Shown here: one piece after another, positions 16,356-25,828 of the stretch
Position numbering within the stretch: the first letter of the stretch is position 1
How the letters are laid out: every line of letters begins with the position of its first letter
Source: WLJO01 sp945889085
GTDB lineage: Bacteria > Actinomycetota > Acidimicrobiia > Acidimicrobiales > Ilumatobacteraceae
DNA length: 62,528 nucleotides
Assembly: GCA_945889085.1 (NCBI GenBank)
Contig: CAMDBM010000013.1
Coordinates: forward strand, 1 to 62,528
Reading direction: 5' to 3'
Notes under the pieces: model-generated
Told to the model about the DNA's origin: nothing
The model's input: the letters and a program-made list of their open reading frames with translations, nothing else
The model's database searches: none
Translations under genes and position numbers: made by a program

Positions 16356-18113
16356 ATGGCTCAACAGTCGCTCTACCGCCGCTACCGGCCCCGCCGGTTC
16401 AGCGAACTCAAGGGGCAGGAGCATGTCGTCCGAGCCCTGCGCAATGCCGTCGCAACCCACCGGGAGGGTCAGGCCTATCTGTTCTCCGGGCCCCGGGGTA
16501 CCGGCAAGACCACGTCGGCACGCATCCTTGCGAAGGTCCTCAATTGTGAGAACCCGCTCGAGGGCGAGCCGTGCTGCGAGTGCGAGTCGTGTAAGTCCGT
16601 CGAGGCGGGCACCAGTTTCGACGTCATCGAGCTCGACGCGGCGAGCAACAACAAGGTCGATGACATCCGTGAGCTCATCGAGCGTGTCAACCTCGGAACG
16701 CCGGGCAGGCACAAGGTGTACATCCTCGACGAGGTGCACATGCTCACCCCCGGAGCCGAGGCCGCGCTGCTCAAGACCCTCGAGGAGCCACCTCCGCACG
16801 TGGTGTTCGTGCTCGCCACCACGGATCCGCAGAAGGTGCGCGACACGATCCGCAGCCGTACCCAGCACCTGTCGTTCCACCTGCTCAACGAAAAAGAGCT
16901 TGAGGAGCACGTTCGTTGGGTTGCCAGCGACGCAGGGATCGAGCTCACCGACGAGGCGGTGGAGGCGGTGGTGCGCCAGGGCGGCGGTTCCGCCCGTGAC
17001 ACGCTCAGCGCACTCGAAGTGGTGGCCGCGGGGGGCGGCGTTGCGCCCGAGATGATGCCGCTCGACGAGTTCGTCGAGTCCATCATCGAGCGTGACCCGG
17101 GCCGGGCACTCGCGGCAGTGGCTGCGTCGGCCCATCTTGGGCGTGACGCGCGGTCCATCGCGGAGGCAGTGCTTGCCCACCTGCGTGATTGCTTCTTGTC
17201 GATCATGGCCCCCGAACTCGTGCAGTTGCCCGCGCACCGCGCCGAGGTGGTCAGCGAGCAGGCACACCGCCTCGGTGCCGCTGCGGCCGTTCGCTCGATG
17301 GAGGGCCTCGGCGACATCCTCGTAGAGATGCGCCACGCCCCCGATCCCCGCGTGCTGCTCGAGGTGGCACTGGTCAAGCTCACCAGCGAGGCAGCAGGGT
17401 CCGACATGGCGGCACTGCTCTTGCGCCTCGAGCGCCTGGAGCGCCAGGTGGCACAGGGTGGTATCGGAACCGGTTCGGCCACCGGCCCGATTCCCCGCCC
17501 CGTGCCCACGGACCCAAACACCGGTCGGGCTGTGCTCGGCGGTCGGGCCAAGCAGGCGGCCGCGAGCGCGCCAGTGCCCGCTGCGCCAACCGACCCAACA
17601 CCGGCGGCACCGCAACGACCCGCAGCAGCGCGTCCGGCGCCGACCGCGGCTGGTCCCCAGCCGGAACCGGCTGCAGCGAACGCCTCCGCACCGCCGGCAC
17701 CTGCACCGCCGTCTGCGGTCGGCGGCGACCTCGTCGCTGTGTTCGACACGGTCGTGCGGCCGGGCCTCAAGGGCATGGCCAAGGCGCTGTACGTGGTCGC
17801 GCAGCCCAAAGGTGTTCGCAACGGCGCGCTGGTAATCGGGTTCCCGAACCAGGGCCATGCAGACAAAGCGGGTCAGTACCGGGCAGACATCGAAAAGGCG
17901 TTGTCCGCTGCTGTCGGTGCCGCTGTCACCGTCGTCATCGAGGCCGATGCAGCGCCGGCAACAACGCCGGCCGCCGTCGAGACGCCGGACCCGATCGATC
18001 ACGAGGTGGACCTGTCTGACCTGCAGAGCGCCCCGCCGCAGGAGCAGGGCACGCACCTTGACCGGATCGCCAGTTCGTTCCCCGGTTCCAACTTCGTAGA
18101 GGGGTCCGCCTGA
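16356..18113 (+). CDS. dnaX: DNA polymerase III subunit gamma/tau
   Basis: A 585-residue clamp-loader ATPase. Walker A is FSGPRGTGKTTSARIL (Lys51), the zinc-binding cysteines are at residues 64, 73, 76 and 79, and the DExH box LDEVHML and sensor-1 text follow. Residues ~385-450 are a Pro/Ala-rich linker, and the C-terminal domain (DLVAVFDTVVRPGLKGMAKA) is the polymerase-contacting tau part. It is followed one base later by recR. The ybaB/ebfC gene often found between dnaX and recR is missing here. No frameshift signal for a shorter gamma form was identified. Confidence 0.95.
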   Translation: MAQQSLYRRYRPRRFSELKGQEHVVRALRNAVATHREGQAYLFSGPRGTGKTTSARILAKVLNCENPLEGEPCCECESCKSVEAGTSFDVIELDAASNNKVDDIRELIERVNLGTPGRHKVYILDEVHMLTPGAEAALLKTLEEPPPHVVFVLATTDPQKVRDTIRSRTQHLSFHLLNEKELEEHVRWVASDAGIELTDEAVEAVVRQGGGSARDTLSALEVVAAGGGVAPEMMPLDEFVESIIERDPGRALAAVAASAHLGRDARSIAEAVLAHLRDCFLSIMAPELVQLPAHRAEVVSEQAHRLGAAAAVRSMEGLGDILVEMRHAPDPRVLLEVALVKLTSEAAGSDMAALLLRLERLERQVAQGGIGTGSATGPIPRPVPTDPNTGRAVLGGRAKQAAASAPVPAAPTDPTPAAPQRPAAARPAPTAAGPQPEPAAANASAPPAPAPPSAVGGDLVAVFDTVVRPGLKGMAKALYVVAQPKGVRNGALVIGFPNQGHADKAGQYRADIEKALSAAVGAAVTVVIEADAAPATTPAAVETPDPIDHEVDLSDLQSAPPQEQGTHLDRIASSFPGSNFVEGSA

Positions 18114-18114
18114 C

Positions 18115-18720
18115 ATGGCCGCCACCTACGCACCGCCGGTCCAGGCGCTCATCGACGAACTGGGGCGACTGCCGGGGATCGGCCCGAAGTCCGCGCAGCG
18201 CATTGCGTTCCACCTGCTCAAGCTGCCCACCCCCGATGCGGAGCGCCTCGCCACGGCGATCGTCGACGCCAAGGCGAAGGTTCGCTTCTGCGACCGCTGC
18301 TTCAACGTGGCCGAGGACCTGTTGTGCGGCATCTGTGCCGACGACCGCCGGGATGCAACGGTGCTCTGCGTGGTGGAGGAGGCACGGGACATCATGGCCC
18401 TCGAGAAGACCGGCGAGTTCCGCGGTCGCTATCACGTGCTGCTCGGGGCCATCTCGCCGATCGAGGGCATCGGCCCGGAGCAGTTGAAGGTTCGCGAACT
18501 GCTCACCCGTCTTGCCGACGCGTCGGTTACCGAGGTGATTGTGTGCACGAACCCGAACGTGGAGGGCGAGGCAACAGCGATGTACCTGGCCCGACTGCTC
18601 AAGCCGTTAGGTCTCACCGTTACCCGGCTTGCCAGTGGCCTGCCCGTGGGCGGCGATCTCGAGTACGCAGATGAGTTGACGCTCGGGCGAGCCCTCGAGG
18701 GCCGCCGCGCCATGGACTGA
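18115..18720 (+). CDS. recR: Recombination mediator protein RecR
   Basis: A 201-residue RecR with an N-terminal helix-hairpin-helix (LIDELGRLPGIGPKSAQRIA), a C4 zinc finger (CDRCFNVAEDLLCGIC) and a Toprim domain (LCVVEEARDIMALEKTGEF, ISPIEGIGPEQL). It acts with RecF/RecO in gap repair. Translation is probably coupled to dnaX (stop TGA at 18111-18113, ATG at 18115). The last codons and the stop lie in an imperfect 14-base tandem repeat (GCGCCATGGACTGA). Confidence 0.95.
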   Translation: MAATYAPPVQALIDELGRLPGIGPKSAQRIAFHLLKLPTPDAERLATAIVDAKAKVRFCDRCFNVAEDLLCGICADDRRDATVLCVVEEARDIMALEKTGEFRGRYHVLLGAISPIEGIGPEQLKVRELLTRLADASVTEVIVCTNPNVEGEATAMYLARLLKPLGLTVTRLASGLPVGGDLEYADELTLGRALEGRRAMD

Positions 18721-18768
18721 GCGCCATGGACTGAGCACCATCGACTGGCCACCGGGCCGATAACGAAC

Positions 18769-18831
18769 TCTGGGGTACCAGTCCTCGAGTCGACAGCGGG
18801 CGGTCGTCAACTCGGGGACTGATACCCCAGA
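18769..18831. repeat. Long imperfect hairpin downstream of recR
   Basis: Two 24-base arms (18769-18792 and 18808-18831) beginning TCTGGGGTACCAGTCC on one side and ending GGACTGATACCCCAGA on the other can pair with two mismatches and one wobble around a 15-base loop. There is no T-run, so it is not a standard intrinsic terminator. The rest of the 18721-19014 gap holds no gene that I can support. Confidence 0.55.
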
Positions 18832-19014
18832 AAGGGCCTTGGGCATGGTGGGGGGTCCCAAAGCGACCTTGTATGTCAGTTACGTTACGACTGTTACGGA
18901 AGCCCGTCAAGTCACCCCGGGAAATTTCTTGGAGCACGAACGGTGAACGGGCTCACCGCAACCCCGAGGGGCCGGTGGATACACCCGCACCCTGCGCTCA
19001 GACCACCCGGGTGT

Positions 19015-20196
19015 TCAGATGCTCCGGATGATCAGGGCATCGCCCTGACCGCCGCCGCCACAGAGGGAGGCAGCGCCGATGCCACCACCACGGCGCCGCA
19101 GTTCGTGCGCAAGCGTGAGCGCAAGGCGGTTGCCGCTCATACCGATCGGGTGACCGAGCGCGATCGCGCCGCCGTTCACGTTGACGATCTCGTCAGAGAT
19201 ACCGAGGTGCTCCATCGAGGCGATACCGACCGCAGCGAACGCCTCGTTGATCTCGAACAGGCTGATGTCGCTCACCTGCTTGCCGATCTTGCCGAGCGCC
19301 TTGAGGATCGCGTTGCTGGGCTGGTGCAGCAGCGAGGTGTTATCCGGGCCGGCCACCATGCCGTAGCTGAGCACCTCGGCGAGCGGTGTGATGCCGCGGG
19401 CCTCCACGGCACGCTTGGACATCATGACGATGGCTGAACCGCCGTCGCTGAGCTGCGATGCGTTGCCGGCGGTAACCGTGCCCTTCGGGTCGAACGCCGG
19501 CTTCAGCCCGCCGAGCGATTCCATCGTGGTTCCGGGACGCACACCTTCGTCGGTCTCCACGAGCAGCGGGTCGCCCTTGCGCTGCGGGATCGACACGTTG
19601 ACAATCTCGTCTGCGAGGCGGCCGTCCTTGGCAGCGTTAGCGGCGCGCTCGTGGGACTTCGCCGCGAGGTCGTCCTGTGCCTCTCGCGAGATGCTGCCGG
19701 CGCTGTATCGCTCGGTGCCCGTACCCATCAGACACGCGTCGAACGAGCACCACAGGCCATCTTTGATGATGGCGTCCGCGAGCTCGGTGTTGCCGTAACG
19801 GAACCCGCCGCGCGCACCCATCGCGAGGTACGGCGCAGCAGTCATGCTCTCCATGCCGCCGGCGATCACGATGTCTGCATCACCGGCCTGGATCATCTGG
19901 TCGGCGAGATAAATGGTGTTCAGGCCCGACAGGCAGACCTTGTTGATGTTGACCGACGGGGTCGACATCGGGATGCCGGCCTTCGACGCCGCCTGGCGAG
20001 ACGGCACCTGACCCTGCCCGGCCATGAGCACCTGCCCCATGAGCACGTGCTCCACCTCATCGGGCTTCACCCCGGCACGCTCAAGGGCTGCCTTGATGGC
20101 AAAGCCACCGAGGTCTGCTGCGGTGAATGGGGCGAGAGCGCCACTCATCTTCCCGATGGGGGTGCGGGCGCCGGCAACGATGAAAGAACCTGACAT
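19015..20196 (-). CDS. Acetyl-CoA C-acetyltransferase (thiolase)
   Basis: A 393-residue thiolase with the acylation cysteine at about residue 88 (NINKVCLSGLNTIYLADQMI), the NEAFAA motif, the GHPIGMSG histidine and the final catalytic cysteine in CGGGGQGDA. The likely reaction is condensation of two acetyl-CoA to acetoacetyl-CoA or its reverse (EC 2.3.1.9). With the 3-hydroxyacyl-CoA dehydrogenase, Ccr and Ecm in this window it can supply the ethylmalonyl-CoA pathway. The start MSGSFIVAG at 20196 is preferred; an ATG nine bases upstream is possible. Confidence 0.92.
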   Translation of the reverse strand: MSGSFIVAGARTPIGKMSGALAPFTAADLGGFAIKAALERAGVKPDEVEHVLMGQVLMAGQGQVPSRQAASKAGIPMSTPSVNINKVCLSGLNTIYLADQMIQAGDADIVIAGGMESMTAAPYLAMGARGGFRYGNTELADAIIKDGLWCSFDACLMGTGTERYSAGSISREAQDDLAAKSHERAANAAKDGRLADEIVNVSIPQRKGDPLLVETDEGVRPGTTMESLGGLKPAFDPKGTVTAGNASQLSDGGSAIVMMSKRAVEARGITPLAEVLSYGMVAGPDNTSLLHQPSNAILKALGKIGKQVSDISLFEINEAFAAVGIASMEHLGISDEIVNVNGGAIALGHPIGMSGNRLALTLAHELRRRGGGIGAASLCGGGGQGDALIIRSI

Positions 20197-20249
20197 GAGG
20201 ATCACGCTAGTCGCCCGGGCGGGGGTCGGATACCGGTTGGCGCGATGAG

Positions 20250-21914
20250 TCAGGTGGCGATAACGGTGATGTCGACGCCGTTCGTGGAACGCGTCGGCCC
20301 GTTGCAGTAGCCGACGAATACATCAACGTCGCACAAGTACACCGTGAAGGTGACCTTGCCCGGGAAGTATGCGCGGATCCGGATCTTCGCGGAATCCCTC
20401 CCGGGGCGGAAGCAGCCGCCGAGTTTCAGGTTCGACAGGCCCGGACCCTCTACACGCTTCAGGCCGGTGTGGCCCGGGCAGGCGAGCGAGTTCTCTCCAC
20501 CCGTGTAGGAAACCGAGTACTCGAACTCGTGGAAGTCCCTGCCAGCAGGGAACGTGAGCGTGGTGCCGACGTTGCTCGTGAACGACGTGAGGTGAAAGCC
20601 GCTACCGCTGAGGGCGAGTGTGTTGCTCCCCGGTGCCGGCGTGGTGGAGGGCTCTCCTCCCGTGCCGGTCGGGTCCGTGGTGAGCGGGTCGCTGCCGGTC
20701 GGGTCCGTGGAGGGGGGTTGGCTCGAAGACGTTGAGGCGATGGTGGTTGTTGCCGCAACGGATGTCGATACCGCCGTCGAGGACGGTGCACTGGCGTCCG
20801 GCGATGTTGATCCGGCGGGAACGACCCCCGTGGTTGCCTCGTTGTTCGCGGCGGAATCGTTCTTGTCGCCCGACCGGGTGGCCACCACGATGATCGCGAT
20901 CACGGCAATCAGCGCAACGGCCGCGATGCCGAGGTCCACGCCACGCCTGCGCCTGCGAGTAAGCGGCGATCCGTTCGCGCCGCGGGTGCGATCCGACCGC
21001 CTGCCGAGGTGAGCGTCTTGCGGGGCGCCGGCAGCACGTGCCGCTGCCGCGGTGGCCAGCATCTCGGGCCCGGTCGCTGTGCGTGCTGCTGCGAGCAGTT
21101 CCTGGCGGAACAACTCCGCGCTGCTCGGACGCATCGTCGGGTCCTTTGCCATTGCGCCGACGATTGTTGCCTCGACGGGTGCGGGCACACCGAGCGACGA
21201 CAGCGACGGCGGGCCTTCGCCGAGCAGTCGTGACACCACGGGGACCACGGTCTCGTCGGTTGGGCGGATGAACGGTGGTGCGCCCGCCAGGGCTTCGAAC
21301 AGGGTGGAGGCCAGCGAGTAGATGTCCGACCGTGCGTCCGCACTGCGGCCCTGCACCACTTCGGGTGCCATGTGGGACAGTCGGGACAGCGTCGCCCGTC
21401 CGCCGGTGGCCCCGGTGGTATCGGGAGCCGTCTCGAGCGCGCGCACGCCGAAATCGGTGAGGCGCGGCACGTCGTCGTCGGCGAGCAGGATGTTGCGCGG
21501 TGCGACGTCGCCGTGCACCACGTTCATGCGGTGCACGGCCTCGAGCGCTGATGCGATCTCCGCGCCCAGTGCTACGGCTTCCTGCCAACGGAGCCGCCCC
21601 TCGCTCTCGATGAGATCGGAGAGCGAACGGTCCTGGTGCTCCACGACCACGTACGGGTGCGAGTCACTCGTGGTGCCGGCGTCGTAGAGACGCGCAATGT
21701 TGGGATGTCGGTCAATGGACCGAACGGCCCGGCACACGGACGTAAAACGATCGAACTGCTCGTCGCTCACCTGTTTGGTGAGCACCTTCACCACCACTCG
21801 GTCGCCCGTCTCGATGTCGATCGCCCGGAAGGTCTCGCGCACCTCGTCGGAGGCAATGGGTTCGAAGTCGGTTACCCCGGGGACACGGTCGTACACAGAT
21901 GTCACGGTACCCAC
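20250..21914 (-). CDS. Membrane Ser/Thr protein kinase-like protein (no glycine loop)
   Basis: A 554-residue protein with a PknB-like kinase domain (residues ~15-285), a linker, one membrane helix (GIAAVALIAVIAIIVVATRS, near 345), a Ser/Thr/Pro-rich stretch and a C-terminal extracellular beta domain with four cysteines. The ATP-site lysine (VVVKV), catalytic loop HGDVAPRNILL, DFG and MAPE are present. No GxGxxG loop is seen in the first strand region (FEPIASDEVRETFRAID), so nucleotide binding may be altered. It lies 19 bases downstream of a second kinase and is probably co-transcribed with it. The extracellular domain is not recognised. Confidence 0.82.
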   Translation of the reverse strand: MGTVTSVYDRVPGVTDFEPIASDEVRETFRAIDIETGDRVVVKVLTKQVSDEQFDRFTSVCRAVRSIDRHPNIARLYDAGTTSDSHPYVVVEHQDRSLSDLIESEGRLRWQEAVALGAEIASALEAVHRMNVVHGDVAPRNILLADDDVPRLTDFGVRALETAPDTTGATGGRATLSRLSHMAPEVVQGRSADARSDIYSLASTLFEALAGAPPFIRPTDETVVPVVSRLLGEGPPSLSSLGVPAPVEATIVGAMAKDPTMRPSSAELFRQELLAAARTATGPEMLATAAAARAAGAPQDAHLGRRSDRTRGANGSPLTRRRRRGVDLGIAAVALIAVIAIIVVATRSGDKNDSAANNEATTGVVPAGSTSPDASAPSSTAVSTSVAATTTIASTSSSQPPSTDPTGSDPLTTDPTGTGGEPSTTPAPGSNTLALSGSGFHLTSFTSNVGTTLTFPAGRDFHEFEYSVSYTGGENSLACPGHTGLKRVEGPGLSNLKLGGCFRPGRDSAKIRIRAYFPGKVTFTVYLCDVDVFVGYCNGPTRSTNGVDITVIAT

Positions 21915-21933
21915 TGACGGGCCGCAGGAAGTG

Positions 21934-23832
21934 TCAGGTGACTACCACGACAAAGGTGACTGTTCCTGTCGGCCCCGACGGACCTCGCTCGTCGGTAAAG
22001 GTGTCGATCACGGTGTACGTACCGGGCAGCGACGACGAGAGCGTGACGATTCGAGCGAGTCCGCAACTCGAGTAGTTCATGATCAGGCGCTGCTGCTCGG
22101 GGCCGGACACGGTGCGGCTGTTGAGGCACAACTGTGTCGAGCCGCCGCTCGGGACGAGTGTGACGGGGAGGATGTGGAAGCGGCCGTCCGCCGGGATGCT
22201 GAACGAGGTGGGGCGCGCAGAGATCTCGATGGTGGCTGTGGTTGCGCCAGCAGGGTCGGTTGTCGCCGGCACTGCTGCTGCATCCGGGTCCGGCGTGAGG
22301 TCCGGTCTGGCCGCTGGGGTGCGCATGAGCGTAATCACGTCCTGGAGGTTGCTCCGGGCTTTTTCGTCCTGGTAGAACCCGCTCAGGCTGAAGGTCTGAC
22401 CGTCGAACCTCAGGGTTCCGGCGGTGAGGTTCCGTCTCATGCTCGCGAGCAACGTGATGGCGTCGTCCACCGACGTCCCGCTGTCGGGCTCCGGACCATC
22501 TTGGATCTGCAGGTCGTTCTCCAGCCGGCCCACGGATGCGAGAGCGTTCTTCAGGCGGGCGGCGCCCGTCGGGGAAGCCACGCCGGACAGTGAGGCGGTT
22601 GCCTGCTTCGAGTCGAATGATGCAACGAACGCATACGAGACCGTGGGAACGGGTCGGAGGGTGTCGGTGCCCGGGGGTGACACCTCACCGGCGACCGTGG
22701 TGTCGGGGACAGTTGTCGTCGGCCCGTTGTTCCCACCGTTTCGGCTGGTAATCCAGACCACGGCTCCGGTGACAGTTCCTGACAGGATCGCGAGGATCAC
22801 GGCGATCGACGCAACGCGTCGCTCCCTCCGCCGGCGGCGCTCGCGCCTGCCCGCAGCCGCGAGAAGCGGCGCTGCCTCGTCATCATCGAGCACGGGAAAC
22901 TCGTCGATGAGCGGGTAGCCGTCGGGTGGCGTGTCCAATTCGTCGAAGGGAACGCCGCCCACCGACAGGGATCCGTCCGGAGACGGGGGATCTCCGTGCC
23001 CTGCGCCCGGCGAACGCGTAGTGGGCGCAACTGCTGCGAGTGCGAGTGCGAATTCCCCGGCTGACTGCGGCCGCTCGGAGCGCTCCGTGGACAGTGCCGT
23101 GCGGATGAGTCCGTCAACGTCGCTCGGCACGCCGAACCCCGTGAGTGGGGCAGGGACGTCGCCGCCGATGCGTTCGGCCAGATCGGTGGCCTCCCGGTCC
23201 GCCGGGGCGCCGAACGGGGGCCGCCCGCTCATCGCCTCGTAGAGCACCGACGCGAGCGAGTACACGTCGCTGAGTGCGTCCGGCAGTCCGCCGGCAGCGA
23301 CCTCGGGTGCACAGTGCACCAGTTTCCCGCCGGTGACTGGAGCGTTCGGGTCAGTACCGGCGAACCCAAACAGCCCGAGATCGGCGAGGAGCGGTACGCC
23401 GAGGCTGTCGAAACGGATGTCTGCCGCCTTGAGGTCACCGTGCAGCACCCCCTGGCGGTGCGCAGCCGAGAGGGCGCGGGCCACCTCCGTGCCGACAGCC
23501 ACAGCATCGGTCCAGGTGATCCGACCGTGCTCGGCGAGGATCGCGGCAAGGTTGTCCGGGAGGTACGTCGTGATGACCCACGGGTGACCGCCCTCGTTCA
23601 CGCCGCTGGCGAGAACCTCCACGATCGAGCGCTCGTTGTTGAGCGCTGCGACGTTGGCCATGTCGTTGTCGAAACGCCGGATTTGATCGGCCGCGGTGAG
23701 ACGGGCATTGAGCACTTTCACCGCGACGGTGCGGCCGCTGGCGAGGTGGAGGGAGCGGAACACCGCGGCGGTGCCGCCCCTACCGACGAGCAGGAGGTCC
23801 CCGACCCCCGGCACGAACTGGGACTGATCCAC
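21934..23832 (-). CDS. Membrane Ser/Thr protein kinase-like protein (altered catalytic loop)
   Basis: A 632-residue kinase-like protein. The glycine loop is normal (LVGRGGTAAVFR) and the ATP lysine is in VAVKVL. The catalytic loop reads HGDLKAADI, with Asp where the metal-binding Asn is expected, and DFG is DLG. CAPE stands for the APE motif. A basic stretch (RRERRRRRERR) precedes one membrane helix (IAVILAILSGTVTGAVVWIT, near 350), followed by an extracellular region that may be a sensor domain. GTG 23832 is taken as start because the family text begins at FVPGVGDLLLVG; an ATG at 23889 is possible. Activity is uncertain. Confidence 0.8.
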   Translation of the reverse strand: MDQSQFVPGVGDLLLVGRGGTAAVFRSLHLASGRTVAVKVLNARLTAADQIRRFDNDMANVAALNNERSIVEVLASGVNEGGHPWVITTYLPDNLAAILAEHGRITWTDAVAVGTEVARALSAAHRQGVLHGDLKAADIRFDSLGVPLLADLGLFGFAGTDPNAPVTGGKLVHCAPEVAAGGLPDALSDVYSLASVLYEAMSGRPPFGAPADREATDLAERIGGDVPAPLTGFGVPSDVDGLIRTALSTERSERPQSAGEFALALAAVAPTTRSPGAGHGDPPSPDGSLSVGGVPFDELDTPPDGYPLIDEFPVLDDDEAAPLLAAAGRRERRRRRERRVASIAVILAILSGTVTGAVVWITSRNGGNNGPTTTVPDTTVAGEVSPPGTDTLRPVPTVSYAFVASFDSKQATASLSGVASPTGAARLKNALASVGRLENDLQIQDGPEPDSGTSVDDAITLLASMRRNLTAGTLRFDGQTFSLSGFYQDEKARSNLQDVITLMRTPAARPDLTPDPDAAAVPATTDPAGATTATIEISARPTSFSIPADGRFHILPVTLVPSGGSTQLCLNSRTVSGPEQQRLIMNYSSCGLARIVTLSSSLPGTYTVIDTFTDERGPSGPTGTVTFVVVVT

Positions 23833-23987
23833 ATCTCGACGGTACTCAACAGCACCGGTCGAACCGTGGCGCCGGGGTAGGTGGTCCAATCGGGGTTCGT
23901 GACCGGGCGCATCCGAAGCCGTCCGCTCCCCGATCGGTACGCCCGACTAGGTCCCGACTATCTACCCATCAGTAACCTCAAGTTTCT

Positions 23988-25325
23988 ATGCAGCAGATCC
24001 GTGACGCCATCCTCGCCGGTGCCCCCGGCGCGGAACTCGCAGCCCTCGCACTCCCCGAGTCCTACCGGGCCGCCGTGGTCCGCCGGGACGACATCGCGAT
24101 GTTCGAGGGCGTTGCGTCGGCCGACAAGGACCCGCGCAAGTCGGTCCACATCCAAGACGTCGCCACGCCCGAACTCGCGCCAGACGAGGCCTACGTCGCG
24201 GTGATGGCCAGTTCCATCAACTTCAACACGGTGTGGACGAGCATCTTCGAACCGCTCCCCACCTTCGGGTTCCTTGAGCGGCTCGGCAAGGAGAGCATCT
24301 GGGGCAAGCGCCACGCACTGCCCTACCACGTGATCGGCTCCGACGCCTCCGGTGTCGTGCTGCGCGTGGGCTCAGCGGTGCGCAACTGGAAGCCCGGGGA
24401 CCGCGTCACGATCCACTGCAACTACGTGGACGATCAGGATCCCTCCGCTCACAACGACTCAATGCTCGCGAACAACGAACGAATCTGGGGTTTCGAGACG
24501 AACTTCGGCGGCCTCGCCGACCTCACGGTAGTGAAGGCCAATCAGTTGATGCCCAAGCCCACGCACCTCACGTGGGAGGAATCAGCGGTGAACGCGCTCT
24601 GCAACTCCACGAGTTACCGCATGCTCGTGTCGGACAACGCTGCGCGGATGAAGCAGGGCGACACCGTGCTGATCTGGGGAGCCACCGGCGGCATTGGTGG
24701 CTATGCCGTGCAGTACGTCCTGAACGGCGGCGGTGTGCCCGTCGGTGTGGTGTCCTCGCCGGAGAAGGCTCAGTTGCTCAACGAGATGGGCTGCGAGACG
24801 GTCATCGACCGGAAGGCCGAGGGGTACCGCTTCTGGAAGGACGAGCACACCCAGGACGAATCGGAGTGGCGTCGCTTCGGCAAGCGTGTCCGCGAACTCG
24901 CGGGCGAGGACCCGGACATCGTGTTCGAGCACCCGGGCCGCCAGACGATGGGTGCGTCGGTCTTTTCGTGCAAGCGTGGGGGAACCATCGTCACGTGTGC
25001 AGCAACGTCGGGCTACATGGTGGAGTTCGACAACCGGCATTTCTGGATGAAGCTGAAGAAACTGCTCGCCAGCCACTTCGCGAATTATCAGGAGGCCTGG
25101 CAGGCCAATCGGCTCATCGACATGGGCAGGATCCAGCCGCTGCTCTCAGACGTCTACACGCTCGCCGAGACGGGAGAGGCGGCCCGCAAGATCCACCGCA
25201 ACGAGCACGAGGGCAAGCTTGGGATTCTCTGTCTGGCCCCCACCGAGGGTCTGGGCATCGACGACCCCGAGAAGCGTGAGCGAATCGGCGAGAAGAAGAT
25301 CACGCTGTTTCGCGGTCGCGGCTGA
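23988..25325 (+). CDS. ccr: Crotonyl-CoA carboxylase/reductase
   Basis: A 445-residue MDR-superfamily enzyme that converts crotonyl-CoA, CO2 and NADPH to (2S)-ethylmalonyl-CoA (EC 1.3.1.85). The CO2-pocket residues known from the Kitasatospora enzyme can be located: Asn about 80 (SSINFNTVW), Phe-Glu about 169-170 (IWGFETNFGG) and His about 363 (LLASHFANYQEAW). NADPH-binding GATGGIGGYAVQ is intact. Presence of all four separates it from simple enoyl reductases. The epimerase follows 77 bases downstream. This is the key enzyme of the ethylmalonyl-CoA pathway. Confidence 0.95.
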   Translation: MQQIRDAILAGAPGAELAALALPESYRAAVVRRDDIAMFEGVASADKDPRKSVHIQDVATPELAPDEAYVAVMASSINFNTVWTSIFEPLPTFGFLERLGKESIWGKRHALPYHVIGSDASGVVLRVGSAVRNWKPGDRVTIHCNYVDDQDPSAHNDSMLANNERIWGFETNFGGLADLTVVKANQLMPKPTHLTWEESAVNALCNSTSYRMLVSDNAARMKQGDTVLIWGATGGIGGYAVQYVLNGGGVPVGVVSSPEKAQLLNEMGCETVIDRKAEGYRFWKDEHTQDESEWRRFGKRVRELAGEDPDIVFEHPGRQTMGASVFSCKRGGTIVTCAATSGYMVEFDNRHFWMKLKKLLASHFANYQEAWQANRLIDMGRIQPLLSDVYTLAETGEAARKIHRNEHEGKLGILCLAPTEGLGIDDPEKRERIGEKKITLFRGRG

Positions 25326-25402
25326 GCAAGCGACACCCTCACGCCCTCACGAGCGAAACCGCACGGAACCCACGTTTGGGTACCGACGAACGGGGGGCCA
25401 GA

Positions 25403-25813
25403 ATGAGAGCCATGATCCTCACCGAAATCGACCACGTCGCCATCGCCGTCAAGGACCTCGATGCCGCCATCGACTACTACCGCCGTGCGTTCGGCGCCGA
25501 GGTGGACCACCGCGAGGTTGTCGAGAGCGACGGCGTGGAAGAGGCGCTCCTCAAGGTTGCCGAGAGCTACGTGCAACTGCTCACCCCCACCCGGGATGAC
25601 TCGCCGGTCGCGAAGGCGATCGAGAAGCGTGGTGAGGGACTCCATCACATCGGCTACCGCGTGAAGGACTGCGCCGCAGCTCTCGCATCGATGATCGCCG
25701 CCGGTGCGACCCCGATCGACAAGGCGCCCCGCCCGGGCAGTCGCGGCACCACGGTTGCGTTCATCCACCCGAAGGGCAGCTACGGCACGCTCATCGAGCT
25801 CGTCCAGGAGTAG
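25403..25813 (+). CDS. Ethylmalonyl-CoA/methylmalonyl-CoA epimerase
   Basis: A 136-residue vicinal-oxygen-chelate protein (EC 5.1.99.1 type). Metal ligands are visible as His in TEIDHVAIAV, Gln in YVQLLTP, His in GLHHIGYRV and Glu in LIELVQE. It inverts C2 of ethylmalonyl-CoA and methylmalonyl-CoA so that the B12 mutase can use them. Its position directly after ccr supports this. ATG 25403 is used; a second ATG at 25412 is nearly as good. Confidence 0.92.
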   Translation: MRAMILTEIDHVAIAVKDLDAAIDYYRRAFGAEVDHREVVESDGVEEALLKVAESYVQLLTPTRDDSPVAKAIEKRGEGLHHIGYRVKDCAAALASMIAAGATPIDKAPRPGSRGTTVAFIHPKGSYGTLIELVQE

Positions 25814-25828
25814 GCCGCCGGGTGTCCA

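Noticed and set aside
14544..18125. 1193-codon open frame antisense to dnaX and overlapping the CopC/CopD gene
   Set aside because: It has no family similarity, is Arg/His/Gly-rich, and is a by-product of high GC in codon position 3 of the true genes.
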